Origin: Flavobacteriales bacterium
Lineage (GTDB): Bacteria; Bacteroidota; Bacteroidia; Flavobacteriales; JANQLC01
DNA length: 34,152 bases
NCBI GenBank assembly: GCA_028280815.1
Contig: JANQLC010000018.1
Span: 1 to 34,152, forward strand
Direction: 5' to 3'
The notes below the pieces were generated by a model. The model was not told where the DNA came from. It ran no database searches and saw only the letters and a program-made list of their open reading frames with translations. Below are positions 25,002 to 33,366 of this stretch, in pieces. The position numbers and the translations under genes are program-made. How positions within the stretch are numbered: the stretch's first letter is position 1; the number at the start of each line of letters is the position of its first letter.

Positions 25002-26921
25002 TCAAACCACCCGCGTTAAAAATTTATCCAAAACGACCATCAACCTCTTTGTGTTCATGATTTCTCGTATCGCAGCGGTTCTCTCGGATTCTCCCTGGGC
25101 TTTTAACCCCTGCGCCAGGGTTTTCAGCTGCCTCTCCAAAAACTGCCTCTTGTAGCGAAAAATGGTATCCAAGAGTTCACGACTCAAACGCGTACCCGGT
25201 CGGGCGACATAAACGCCCATGCGCTTCCAGTCGTGCAAAGGTTGTTCTTCTAACATTAGGTCAGCGGCCATAGCCGCCACTTCAGGGTCGGGGTGGACGG
25301 CGAAATGCGCACCGCTGAGCAGCTCGTCTCGGGATTCCCAATGTCGTCTGATCTCTTCAAAAATCTTTCTGAGAACGGGATGCTGCAAGGTTATGGCGTC
25401 CTCTACCAATAGCTGAATGGCTTCTTCAGCAAGCGTGGTCTCATAGGATTCGGATTCACCGGGTATTTTTATCGCGATCTCTTCGGTCCCGTACAGCAAC
25501 ATAGCGCGCAGCAATGCCCGCTCGAGTTCCGCTTCGTGAGGACGCATTTCGCGCGGTTCCGACTGGAGGACTTCAAAGGCCTTTCGCTTTGGCCTTCCCG
25601 CCGCTTCCCGCCCGTCTCTTTGGAGGTATCGATTCAATTGGCTGAAGAGCGCCTGTTCCGATACCTGAAAGATAGCAGCGCTCTCCCGAATGTACAGCTC
25701 CCGCTTGATAAAATCATCTACCTTAGCGATACTGCGCACGACATCGCCGACGACCGCTGCCTTTTTCAAGGGATCACCCTGGGCTTCTGCAGCCTTCAAT
25801 CGCGCTTTGAATCGAATGAAGTCCTCGCTTTCCCGTTGTAAAAATTCGCGCAAGGCATCGGTTGAGCAACTGCGTGCAAAAGCATCTGGATCCCGACCCG
25901 CTGGGAAGAGCAAGACCCTTACATTCATCCCTTGTTCCAAGACCAAATCCAAACCGCGAAGCGCCGCTTTGACCCCTGCTGAATCCCCATCGAAAAGTAT
26001 GGTTAGGTTTTGCGTCAACCGCTTGATCAGGCGTATTTGTGCCACCGTCAGGGAAGTACCCAAGCTCGCTACCGCGTTTTTCACCCCGCTTTGATGCAGC
26101 GAAATCACATCGGTATAGCCCTCGACCAAATAGCAGTTGTCCCGTTTGACGATTTCTCTCTTCGACTGAAAAATACCGTACAGCGTCTCGCTCTTGTTGT
26201 AAATAACACTCTGCGGAGAATTGATATACTTGGGCAATTCACCATCCGATTTCAAAATGCGGCCGCCAAAACCCAGTGTACGGCCTGAAAAACTGTGGAT
26301 GGGAAAGATCAGACGCCCCCGAAAGCGATCCAAGTGCGCATCACCGCTTTCCCGAGTGATTGTCAAGCCGGTCTGCGCCAAAAATTCCAATCGATAGCCG
26401 CGCTCGAGCGCTGCGACCGTAAAAGCACTCCGCTCATCGAGGCAATAGCCCAATTCAAATCCTCCAATCGCCGCCGCCGAAAAGCCGCGCGCCTTACAAT
26501 ACGCCAATCCGACTGCCCTCCCCTTGGGATTTTCGGTTAGGACCTTTTGAAAATACCCCTTGGCGAAATCCGTGACGATGTAGAGGCTCTCGCGCTCGCT
26601 CGCCCGCTGCACTCGCTCCGGCGTCTGCCGCTCTTCTCTGATCTCAACGCCATATTTCTCAGCGAGATAACGCAGGGCTTCAGGATAGGAATAATGCTCG
26701 TGCTCCATCAAAAAAGTAACCGCGTTGCCCCCCTTCCCAGAACTGAAATCCTTCCAGATCTGCTTGGCCGGCGAAACCACAAAAGAGGGCGTTTTTTCAT
26801 CGCTAAACGGGCTTAAAGCCTTGAAGTTGCGCCCGGACTTTTTGAGCCTGACAAATTCTCCGACCACTTCCTCAACGCGGGCAACCGCAAAAATTTCAGC
26901 TATGGTTTCCTGGGTGATCAT
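25002..26921 (-). CDS. dnaG: DNA primase DnaG, zinc ligands replaced
   Basis: Synthesises RNA primers for replication. The N-terminal zinc-finger-like fold (about 1-95) is recognisable from FKALSPFSDEKTPSFVVS. The four positions that hold Cys-His-Cys-Cys in most bacteria are Ser37, Ser40, Asp58 and Ser61, so no zinc site can form. TOPRIM motifs are intact: EGYTDV (267-272) and DGDSAG (311-316). The C-terminal DnaB-binding region is degenerate, as usual. It is 639 aa from ATG 26921. I recall the same loss (QIWKDFSSGKGGN) from flavobacterial primases, so it is probably a lineage trait rather than damage. Confidence 0.97.
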   Translation of the reverse strand: MITQETIAEIFAVARVEEVVGEFVRLKKSGRNFKALSPFSDEKTPSFVVSPAKQIWKDFSSGKGGNAVTFLMEHEHYSYPEALRYLAEKYGVEIREERQTPERVQRASERESLYIVTDFAKGYFQKVLTENPKGRAVGLAYCKARGFSAAAIGGFELGYCLDERSAFTVAALERGYRLEFLAQTGLTITRESGDAHLDRFRGRLIFPIHSFSGRTLGFGGRILKSDGELPKYINSPQSVIYNKSETLYGIFQSKREIVKRDNCYLVEGYTDVISLHQSGVKNAVASLGTSLTVAQIRLIKRLTQNLTILFDGDSAGVKAALRGLDLVLEQGMNVRVLLFPAGRDPDAFARSCSTDALREFLQRESEDFIRFKARLKAAEAQGDPLKKAAVVGDVVRSIAKVDDFIKRELYIRESAAIFQVSEQALFSQLNRYLQRDGREAAGRPKRKAFEVLQSEPREMRPHEAELERALLRAMLLYGTEEIAIKIPGESESYETTLAEEAIQLLVEDAITLQHPVLRKIFEEIRRHWESRDELLSGAHFAVHPDPEVAAMAADLMLEEQPLHDWKRMGVYVARPGTRLSRELLDTIFRYKRQFLERQLKTLAQGLKAQGESERTAAIREIMNTKRLMVVLDKFLTRVV

Positions 26922-27026
26922 CTGCCATACAAAATTAGCGATTTAAACCCTTGGGCCTATCGGTGGGAGTCGGATCAAAGAGTAACGCAGCCCAAAATAC
27001 CGAAAAAGCCTTTACACTATGGCTTT

Positions 27027-27034
27027 CAAAGGTA
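27027..27034 (-). promoter_or_regulatory. Candidate -7 box upstream of dnaG
   Basis: On the minus strand, 27034-27027 reads TACCTTTG, an exact TAnnTTTG. A TTG lies only 14 bases upstream (27051-27049), shorter than the usual 17-23. The implied leader to dnaG is about 100 bases. Confidence 0.35.
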
Positions 27035-27199
27035 TAATCCAGCATGGGCAACGAGTCCTGTTTACGATCTGAGGCCGGGTATTTTCCAAGGCTTTAGGAT
27101 CTGATTTTTGTATTTGCGCATTTTCTACGCTGCGTGAGCGAGGATGCCATATGCCTTTGCAATCGGAGGTTTTATCGCCTCTACGCCACTCACTTCGAG

Positions 27200-27510
27200 A
27201 GGAGGTACACGACCACAGCCCCTTGAAATTCCCATTGGAAATACGCCGCTCTTCAAAACCGCCACCCCAATACAAGAGCAAAAGACAATCCGCCTCTCAA
27301 ACCGACTCAAAAGACAAAGACTGAATTTTCAAGGCGAAGCACAGAGAGGAGAAAAGAATGAGCTCCGTCTTTAGACAGCCTAGCGGACAAAAGCACAAGC
27401 ATAAGGCCGAGTTTCAAATTCCCCCGAATTGAGATATATGATAAAGATGAGCGCGGCTTTTCAAACCGTCTCGAGTTCGAATAGGGGATAAAAACCAACG
27501 TGGTCAGCCC
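27200..27510 (-). repeat. Degenerate repeat array C
   Basis: This is the third array, between the queA stop and dnaG start. Plus-strand anchors are CTTCAAAACCGCC at 27251, CTCAAACCGACTC at 27295, TTTTCAAGGCGAAGCACAGA near 27328, a degenerate unit near 27369, TTTCAAATTCC near 27413 and TTTTCAAACCGTCTCGAG near 27459. Spacing is 34-47. The orientation equals array B, and in both cases the GGTTTGAAAAG form is co-directional with dnaG. The remainder of the 686-base gap (26922-27200 and 27510-27607) holds only the -7 candidate and no gene. Confidence 0.65.
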
Positions 27511-27607
27511 GGCTTGATCGACGATGGGATTGGATGACCGCCATACACAGCTGTTGATATGTATCAACACTTATAGGCTCTATTCTATAATATTCAGCTC
27601 CCAACCG

Positions 27608-28657
27608 TTATAAAATTAACATCGCATCCCCGTAAGAGTAGAATCGATACCCTTCCCTTATGGCTTCCCTGTACGCTTTCATGATCAAATCGTAGCCTGC
27701 AAAGGCAGCCACCATCATCAGTAGCATGGATTTGGGGGTGTGAAAGTTGGTCACCATGCAGCTCGCAATCCTAAAATCATAGGGTGGAAAGATAAATTTA
27801 TTGGTCCATCCATCAAAAGGATTCAGGCGACCATCGGATGAAACCGAGCTTTCAATGGCGCGCATAACCGTCGTACCTACGGCGCATATACGCTTTCTTT
27901 CACCGATGGCTTCATTCACAATTTTAGCCGCCTGCTCGCCGATGCGAAGGGCTTCGGAATCCACTTTGTGCTTGGACAGATCCTCTACCTCTACCGGGCG
28001 AAAAGTACCCAACCCCAGGTGCAGGGTTATTTCAGGCAGGTGCACCCCTTTGATTTCCAACCGTTTTAATAAGTGTTTTGAAAAATGCAAGCCAGCCGTC
28101 GGGGCAGCTACAGATCCTTCTTCTTTCGCATAAACGGTCTGGTAGCGCGCTGCATCTTCCGGCCTTAAGTCTCTTTTGATGTACTTGGGAAGTGGGGTCT
28201 TTCCCAATTTCCTGAGCTTTTTTCGAAAGCTGCTGTAGGAACCATCGAACAAAAAGCGAATCGTGCGTCCGCGCGAAGTGGTGTTGTCGATCACTTCTGC
28301 AACCAAGCTGTCACCATCACCGAAAAACAACTTATTTCCAATCCGAATCTTGCGGGCCGGATCCACCAAAACATCCCACAAGCGGCTCTCCGGATTCAGC
28401 TCGCGCAACAGGAAAACCTCAATGTGGGCACCGGTCTTCTCCTTGCTGCCGAAAAGGCGGGCTGGGAAAACCTTGGTGTTGTTCAGTATCAGCACATCAC
28501 CTTCATCAAAATAATCGATTAAGTCCTTGAATGACCGATGTTCAATCTCACCCGTATCCCGACGCAAAACCATGAGCCGGGACTCATCGCGATGCTTAGC
28601 AGGAAACTCCGCCAGCAACCGATCGGGAAGTTTAAAACTGAAATGAGAGGTCTTCAT
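27608..28657 (-). CDS. queA: S-adenosylmethionine:tRNA ribosyltransferase-isomerase
   Basis: Transfers and isomerises the ribosyl moiety of SAM onto 7-aminomethyl-7-deazaguanine at tRNA position 34, giving epoxyqueuosine. Typical motifs include [20 protein letters not shown] at the N-terminus, [28 protein letters not shown] and the C-terminal [13 protein letters not shown]. The frame extends 39 residues upstream to 28774 without similarity to the family. ATG 28657 (349 aa, normal length) gives the standard [11 protein letters not shown] start and lies just behind a strong promoter candidate. It neighbours aroA across the inserted restriction-modification module. Confidence 0.97.
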   Translation of the reverse strand: MKTSHFSFKLPDRLLAEFPAKHRDESRLMVLRRDTGEIEHRSFKDLIDYFDEGDVLILNNTKVFPARLFGSKEKTGAHIEVFLLRELNPESRLWDVLVDPARKIRIGNKLFFGDGDSLVAEVIDNTTSRGRTIRFLFDGSYSSFRKKLRKLGKTPLPKYIKRDLRPEDAARYQTVYAKEEGSVAAPTAGLHFSKHLLKRLEIKGVHLPEITLHLGLGTFRPVEVEDLSKHKVDSEALRIGEQAAKIVNEAIGERKRICAVGTTVMRAIESSVSSDGRLNPFDGWTNKFIFPPYDFRIASCMVTNFHTPKSMLLMMVAAFAGYDLIMKAYREAIREGYRFYSYGDAMLIL

Positions 28658-28685
28658 TCTCAAAACGCAAGGGCTTTTGGACGGG

Positions 28686-28717
28686 CAAATATACGATTTG
28701 AAGGCTGGGCATGTCAA
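28686..28717 (-). promoter_or_regulatory. Candidate queA promoter
   Basis: On the minus strand, TTG at 28717-28715, a 21-base spacer, then TATATTTG at 28693-28686. Both boxes and the spacing fit the flavobacterial consensus. The -7 box lies 29 bases before ATG 28657. That queA has its own promoter fits with its separation from aroA by the inserted module. Confidence 0.55.
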
Positions 28718-28864
28718 GGCAGTGGATACGAGATTACGCCTTTGGGCATCCCGGTAAAACGAGCGGTGAATCACTTAGAACGATTGTAATCACGACCATT
28801 TGCTGTTGTATAAATGTTCATATAGTCAGAACTTTGTAAAACGAATTGGCAAAGGGGATTTAGC

Positions 28865-29053
28865 ATGGATTTAAAAGCGATTCAACCCGAGCTATATACT
28901 TCCCGCAAAATCCTAAAAGTCAAGCCCATATGGATAAAACGCATCAGCGATATCGAGGGCCGAGCGGTAAGCATTTCTCACCTATTATTGAAAGATCAGT
29001 CAACCCAAGTCAAGCGTTTATTAGCAGAACACTCAAAAAATAGGTATATATGA
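28865..29053 (+). CDS. Small basic protein preceding the restriction gene
   Basis: An ORF of 62 residues that I do not recognise. It starts at ATG 28865, is rich in Lys and Ile (RKILKVKPIWIKRI), and ends in a predicted helix (STQVKRLLAEHSKNRYI). Its stop codon overlaps the nuclease start (ATGA, 29050-29053), the arrangement of a translationally coupled gene. The position in front of a restriction gene would suit a regulator. However, no helix-turn-helix of the C-protein type is visible, and it could be a remnant of a longer gene. A weak promoter (TTG 28806-28808, GAACTTTG 28829-28836) lies upstream. Confidence 0.5.
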   Translation: MDLKAIQPELYTSRKILKVKPIWIKRISDIEGRAVSISHLLLKDQSTQVKRLLAEHSKNRYI

Positions 29054-30000
29054 AAAAGCTAAGTGATTATATAAAGGAGAAGTTCGGCATCCACGAAGAC
29101 AAATTTCTGGAGGCTATGCAAATGAGCCCCGGCGCAGAAGGCTATCTACACGGCTCTTTGGGCGAATTGCTATTTAAAGAATACGTTGAACTCAAAGGTT
29201 TTGAAGCGCTCAGAATCAAAGAAAAACCCAAAGGTGGTTACAACGCCAAAAGCGATAAAGCGAGAGGCAACTTTTACATCAGAAAAAAGGCGAGCACAAG
29301 AGATGGGTGGTATGTAATCGAGAACAAAGGAATCAAAACCAATGCTGAGACACACCTCTTCGGGTTGTATACCAAAAAAAATCTCTTTACTCATTTAAAG
29401 AGCCTCGCCTTCCCCAAACCCGATTATTTGGAAAGGTCGTATCGAAAGGGACTAAATGCCTATAAAAAAGCAAGAGCAGAATGGGAACGCAAAAATCCGG
29501 GTGCGCATTTTCCAGCATTTAGCTGGGATAAAAAAACCCCTGGATCAAGGGCTTTTAACCTGATTGGCTATTGGAAAAACGAAGCGGAATTGAAGACTTG
29601 GGTAGAGAATCTCAACGATATGAGCCTGACAAAGGACGACTATTTAAACCTCAAAGGCCCCATTAGAATACTGGCAACCCATGCGCCGAGCAACAGGGTC
29701 GCGCCCGCCACTGGCATCAAGCAAACCGCACCATTGGTTTCAGATTTCAATATAATGTGTGTGGATTTGTTTCAGAGAATTGGGGCACACCAATTCGTGT
29801 TCATGAATCCCAATAGCATTTCTCACTCACCGACAAGCCCTGAACACCTATACCAAAATTACTACATCGACTACATCATACCAGGGGTTAAAGATACGCT
29901 AAAACTATCACACCCTTGGTATGGCGATATTGAGCAATGCATCAAGCAGACGCATCCCATTCCCAGAAAAATGGACAAATCACAATTGGATTTGAGATAA
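29050..30000 (+). CDS. Putative type II restriction endonuclease, PD-(D/E)XK-like
   Basis: A 316-residue protein that is probably the nuclease of the module. The segment HGSLGELLFKEYV (34-46) resembles the first helix of PD-(D/E)XK nucleases, with Glu39. A strand ending in WYVIENKG (87-94) offers the E-x-K pair Glu91 and Lys93. An acidic residue between them (Asp69 or Asp85) could complete the site. There is no helicase or translocase motif, so this is not an HsdR. It is coupled to the small upstream ORF (ATGA) and lies 52 bases before the methyltransferase-specificity gene. Base composition is AT-richer than the dcw genes, suggesting acquisition. The nuclease role is inferred from motif and context; I recognise no named homologue. 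Confidence 0.68.
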   Translation: MKKLSDYIKEKFGIHEDKFLEAMQMSPGAEGYLHGSLGELLFKEYVELKGFEALRIKEKPKGGYNAKSDKARGNFYIRKKASTRDGWYVIENKGIKTNAETHLFGLYTKKNLFTHLKSLAFPKPDYLERSYRKGLNAYKKARAEWERKNPGAHFPAFSWDKKTPGSRAFNLIGYWKNEAELKTWVENLNDMSLTKDDYLNLKGPIRILATHAPSNRVAPATGIKQTAPLVSDFNIMCVDLFQRIGAHQFVFMNPNSISHSPTSPEHLYQNYYIDYIIPGVKDTLKLSHPWYGDIEQCIKQTHPIPRKMDKSQLDLR

Positions 30001-30005
30001 CTCCC

Positions 30006-30035
30006 TTGTCTTACGGGTGTTTGTGATTATATTTG
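30006..30035 (+). promoter_or_regulatory. Candidate promoter of the methyltransferase gene
   Basis: TTG at 30006-30008, a 19-base spacer, then TATATTTG at 30028-30035, an exact TAnnTTTG. Transcription would begin near 30042, leaving about 10 bases before ATG 30053. This would let the methylase be made independently of the nuclease. Confidence 0.6.
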
Positions 30036-30042
30036 TCACAAA
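30020..30042 (+). promoter_or_regulatory. Operator-like inverted repeat on the methylase promoter
   Basis: TTTGTGA (30020-30026) and TCACAAA (30036-30042) are perfect 7-base inverted arms separated by nine bases, and the -7 box lies almost entirely between them. Such a position predicts repression by a dimer. The arms resemble a CRP half-site, but the spacing is 9, not 6. Confidence 0.6.
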
Positions 30043-30052
30043 TGTGCAGATA

Positions 30053-32059
30053 ATGGCGCTCCAACTGGACTTTGAATTGAGCAGAAGCGACAAGATTTTA
30101 GGAAAGTTTGAAAAAATTCACAATTTTATATACGCCCACGACGGGCTTTCCACGCAACAAACCCTAGAGGAATTCATCAAAATTCTATTTATCAAGGTAA
30201 TCGATGAAAAAACGAGAGCAGGAAACTTCCACATGCGTGAAATTGAGCTCGACCACAATGAGAGTTCGAAAAAACCACAGCAGCTGATAGACGGAATCAA
30301 CGGGCTTTTTTCCGATACGATAAAGGCGTATCCCGAATTGTTTGACAAACACGATAGAATAAAGTTAAGCCCTATTTCTCTGGCCAATACCATACATAAA
30401 CTGCAGGACATCTCGCTTACAAACTCGCTCAATGATGCCAAGGGGCTGGCCTTTCAAAAGTTTCTCTCACACCGAGAAAGAGATGGAAGGGGCCAATTTT
30501 TCACGCCCGAACCCATCGTTGACTTTTGTGTGCGTTTCATCCAGCCCAAACCCGATGAAACCATTATTGACCCAGCTTGTGGAAGCGGCGGATTTTTGAG
30601 TGCTTCGTTCAACTATATTTTAAAAAACAACGGAGACATAGATACCGAAAAAATCGTCTCAGAAAATCTTTACGGACTGGACATCAACAAAAGCGTAGCG
30701 CGAATCGCCAAGATGAAACTGCTCCTCGAAGCCCATGTCGATACCCACGTAAGGTGTGTTAACGCGCTGACTGACTTGGGAGAAATACTTCTAAAATTAA
30801 CGGGGGACAAATCTTTCAAAGGCTTTGATGTGGTACTGACAAATCCACCATTTGGCACAGCTGGTAAAATCACCGATAAAAAAATTCTCTCCGCTTTCGA
30901 TTTGGGTCACAAGTGGAAAAAGGTGGGTCCAGAGAACTTCGTAAAAACAACTGCGCTTCACGCCGGTCAGGTAGCCGAAATACTATTCATTGAAAGGTGT
31001 ATCGATCTGCTAAAAGAAGGTGGCAGAATGGGCATTGTCCTTCCAAATGGACACTTTGAAAATCCCTCATTGGAATATTTGAGATCCTACATCAAGCAGC
31101 GGACTAAAATTCTGGGTGTCGTCAATTTGCCGCAAGAGACATTTATCCCATATGGCACGGGTATAAAAGCTTCTCTGCTATTCGTACAAAAAGTCAGGCC
31201 CAACACAGCGCAAAAGTATACAGTATTTTTCAGTCAAATCCGGAAAATCGGTTACCGAGGGAACAAAAATGGCGGCCCGATCTACTTAAAGGACAATTAC
31301 GGAAAAATATTGAGAGACGAAAATAAAAACCCGATATTAGACGAGGACCTACCCAATGTCATCAGCGATTACGCCCTCTTCAATAATGAAAATCACATAG
31401 AGACGACCCATTCATTCTCCATTGAATACGACGAGATGGGCGATCGTTTTGACTACGACTTTTACTCTCCCCAATACAGGCGACTGATCGAGAAAATCAA
31501 AGAACGCCATGCCGTCATGCTATCCGATATCGCCGACATCGTAAAGACCAAGAGCGAGCGCTTATCAAACAAGGATGCCATAGTTGAATACGTAGAGCTC
31601 TCAGATATCAGCACATCCTCCCTTGAGATTACCAGCTCGACCCAAATAGTCGTTCACGAATTGCCGAGCAGGGCATCCTACGCCTTGGAAAAAGGAGATA
31701 TTATCACAGCGGTAGCTGGAAATTCGATCGGCTCGCGCAAACACGCCACCGCTCTCGTGGGCGCAGAGTTTAAAGGCACCATATGCACCAACGGGTTTCG
31801 GGTGCTGAGAAATTTTAAAATCGACCCCTATTACTTGATCTATTATCTCAGGTCGAGGTATTTCCTCGAGCAAATTTCAGCTTTGAGAACGGGTGCTGCC
31901 ATTCCCAGTATTTCCGATGAGGACCTCGGAAAGCTATGGATCATCATTCCGGATGTCGATACGATAAAACAAATCGGTGATAGTGTACGTAAATCATTTA
32001 AATTAAGGGAAAGATCAAAAAGAGAACTCAATAGCATAGCGCATAAGCTCACCTTATGA
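30053..32059 (+). CDS. Adenine-N6 DNA methyltransferase fused to a specificity domain (M-S)
   Basis: Type I-like modification protein. The N-terminal helical HsdM region (about 1-130) is followed by the methyltransferase domain with GQFFTPEPIVDF (147-158), the SAM motif DPACGSGGFL (173-182) and catalytic NPPF (264-267). From about 465 to 668 comes an HsdS-like target-recognition domain (IADIVKTKSERL, LEKGDIITAVAGNSIGSR, AAIPSISDEDLGKLWIIIP) ending in a helical stretch. Only one target domain is present, so a symmetric, bipartite recognition site read by a dimer is predicted. The frame is open from GTG 30017, but those bases overlap the promoter and operator; ATG 30053 (668 aa) is preferred. 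No hsdR is present; the partner nuclease is the preceding gene. Confidence 0.9.
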   Translation: MALQLDFELSRSDKILGKFEKIHNFIYAHDGLSTQQTLEEFIKILFIKVIDEKTRAGNFHMREIELDHNESSKKPQQLIDGINGLFSDTIKAYPELFDKHDRIKLSPISLANTIHKLQDISLTNSLNDAKGLAFQKFLSHRERDGRGQFFTPEPIVDFCVRFIQPKPDETIIDPACGSGGFLSASFNYILKNNGDIDTEKIVSENLYGLDINKSVARIAKMKLLLEAHVDTHVRCVNALTDLGEILLKLTGDKSFKGFDVVLTNPPFGTAGKITDKKILSAFDLGHKWKKVGPENFVKTTALHAGQVAEILFIERCIDLLKEGGRMGIVLPNGHFENPSLEYLRSYIKQRTKILGVVNLPQETFIPYGTGIKASLLFVQKVRPNTAQKYTVFFSQIRKIGYRGNKNGGPIYLKDNYGKILRDENKNPILDEDLPNVISDYALFNNENHIETTHSFSIEYDEMGDRFDYDFYSPQYRRLIEKIKERHAVMLSDIADIVKTKSERLSNKDAIVEYVELSDISTSSLEITSSTQIVVHELPSRASYALEKGDIITAVAGNSIGSRKHATALVGAEFKGTICTNGFRVLRNFKIDPYYLIYYLRSRYFLEQISALRTGAAIPSISDEDLGKLWIIIPDVDTIKQIGDSVRKSFKLRERSKRELNSIAHKLTL

Positions 32060-32124
32060 GTATGTCATAAACCCAAAGGTAAGCGCATTTAAGTCCGATT
32101 GAGGTGTAGCCAAGTGCACCGGTT

Positions 32125-33354
32125 TCAGCATTCGGATCGGATCGCCTCTACCACAAAGCCCAGCTGCTGCAAATCACGCCAAAAGCGGGGATAAGACTTT
32201 TCCACGACTTCGGGTGCTTCAATGGCGATGGGTACCTTCAAGGCCAGTGGGGCAAAGGCCATCGCCATACGGTGATCGCCATAGGTTTTAATCCGAACAC
32301 CCGTATGAATCGTTTCAGACTTATCCAAATGCAGCGAATCACTTGTAACGGTGAGGCGCGCGCCGAGCTTTTGCAGTTCGTTCTGCAAGGCGAGCAACCG
32401 ATCGGTCTCCTTGATTTTCAAGGTGTGTAAGCCCCTAAGCCGGCATCCCCCCCCCAGGCCAAAACAGCTGACAGCAATCGTCTGAGCCAGGTCGGGCGTC
32501 CCCACCAAGTCCAATGCGACAAAGGGGGGTAGCGCGCATTCCTCTTTTTGCAAGATCAAATGGGGTGGCTCAAAATTGGAATGCACGCCAAAGCCTTTGT
32601 AGATATCCCGCAATTTACTGTCACCCTGTATGCTGTAGGGTATAAAAGTCTTTAGGCGCAGGCTGGCCCGTTTGGCCAAAGCCGCTATGGCGTAGTAGTA
32701 AGAAGCGGCACTCCAATCGGATTCTATCGCTATGCTTTTTGACGAGGGTTTTCGCCCCGGAAAAACGCGGATGGTGTGTCTATCCCAATTCACCGTGATG
32801 CCCAATTGGCGCAACAGGTGCACCGTCATGCCGATATAAGGCATCGAAGTGATCGTCCCTTCCAGTGTCAAGGTCAGGCCGCGCTTTAGCCTTGCTGCGA
32901 TGAGCAACAAAGCTGTCGCGTATTGGCTGCTCACCCCTGCGCTGATGCGCACCCTACCGCCGAGCAACTCTCTTCCACTGATCAAAAGCGGGGGGTAGCC
33001 TTCTCTTTCGACGTAACGAATTTCCGCACCCAATTCCCGAAGTGCATCGACCAAAATTTTTATCGGGCGCTGTTTCATCCGGGTCGAACCCGTCAGCAGG
33101 GTTTCACGCCCCTGTCGTATGGAAAAATAAGCGGTCAAAAAGCGCATAGCCGTCCCGGCGTGACCGATATCGATTTCCCGCTCCCCACGCCCAAGCGCCT
33201 TTTGCAACAACTCGGTATCCGCAGCCTCAGAAGGGTTTTCAACTTTTACCCCCCCATACAGGGCTTCCAAAATCAACAGGCGGTTGGTCTCGCTCTTAGA
33301 ACCGCTGAGCTGTAGGGCACCCGCAACCGCCTGTGCGGGATGGCTGAGGCGCAT
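32125..33354 (-). CDS. aroA: 3-phosphoshikimate 1-carboxyvinyltransferase (EPSP synthase)
   Basis: Sixth step of the shikimate pathway: joins phosphoenolpyruvate to shikimate-3-phosphate. Substrate-binding GSKSETNR lies at 18-25, followed by GHAGTAMRFLTAYF, the ESDWSAASYYY segment, KIKETDRL and TYGDHRMAMAFAPLAL, all expected. The frame opens at TTG 33363, but ATG 33354 (409 aa) is more likely and leaves 12 bases after the upstream pyrophosphohydrolase gene. It is the third gene of dtd-mazG-aroA and convergent with the restriction-modification module. Confidence 0.96.
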   Translation of the reverse strand: MRLSHPAQAVAGALQLSGSKSETNRLLILEALYGGVKVENPSEAADTELLQKALGRGEREIDIGHAGTAMRFLTAYFSIRQGRETLLTGSTRMKQRPIKILVDALRELGAEIRYVEREGYPPLLISGRELLGGRVRISAGVSSQYATALLLIAARLKRGLTLTLEGTITSMPYIGMTVHLLRQLGITVNWDRHTIRVFPGRKPSSKSIAIESDWSAASYYYAIAALAKRASLRLKTFIPYSIQGDSKLRDIYKGFGVHSNFEPPHLILQKEECALPPFVALDLVGTPDLAQTIAVSCFGLGGGCRLRGLHTLKIKETDRLLALQNELQKLGARLTVTSDSLHLDKSETIHTGVRIKTYGDHRMAMAFAPLALKVPIAIEAPEVVEKSYPRFWRDLQQLGFVVEAIRSEC

Positions 33355-33366
33355 GACTTTCAAGGC

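Noticed and set aside
24640-25155. A 171-codon plus-strand frame in array B running into dnaG
   Set aside because: It consists of translated repeat units and then the antisense of dnaG; no recognisable protein and no start signal.
27005-27026. AAAGCC/GGCTTT hairpin upstream of dnaG
   Set aside because: Six pairs with a ten-base loop and no T-run; it overlaps the predicted transcription start and is likely chance.
28658-28774. N-terminal extension of queA by 39 codons
   Set aside because: The extension covers the best promoter candidate of the gene and adds no family similarity; ATG 28657 gives the standard start and length.
29050-32059. Complete type I restriction system
   Set aside because: No HsdR-type helicase gene and no separate two-domain HsdS; the specificity domain is fused to the methyltransferase.
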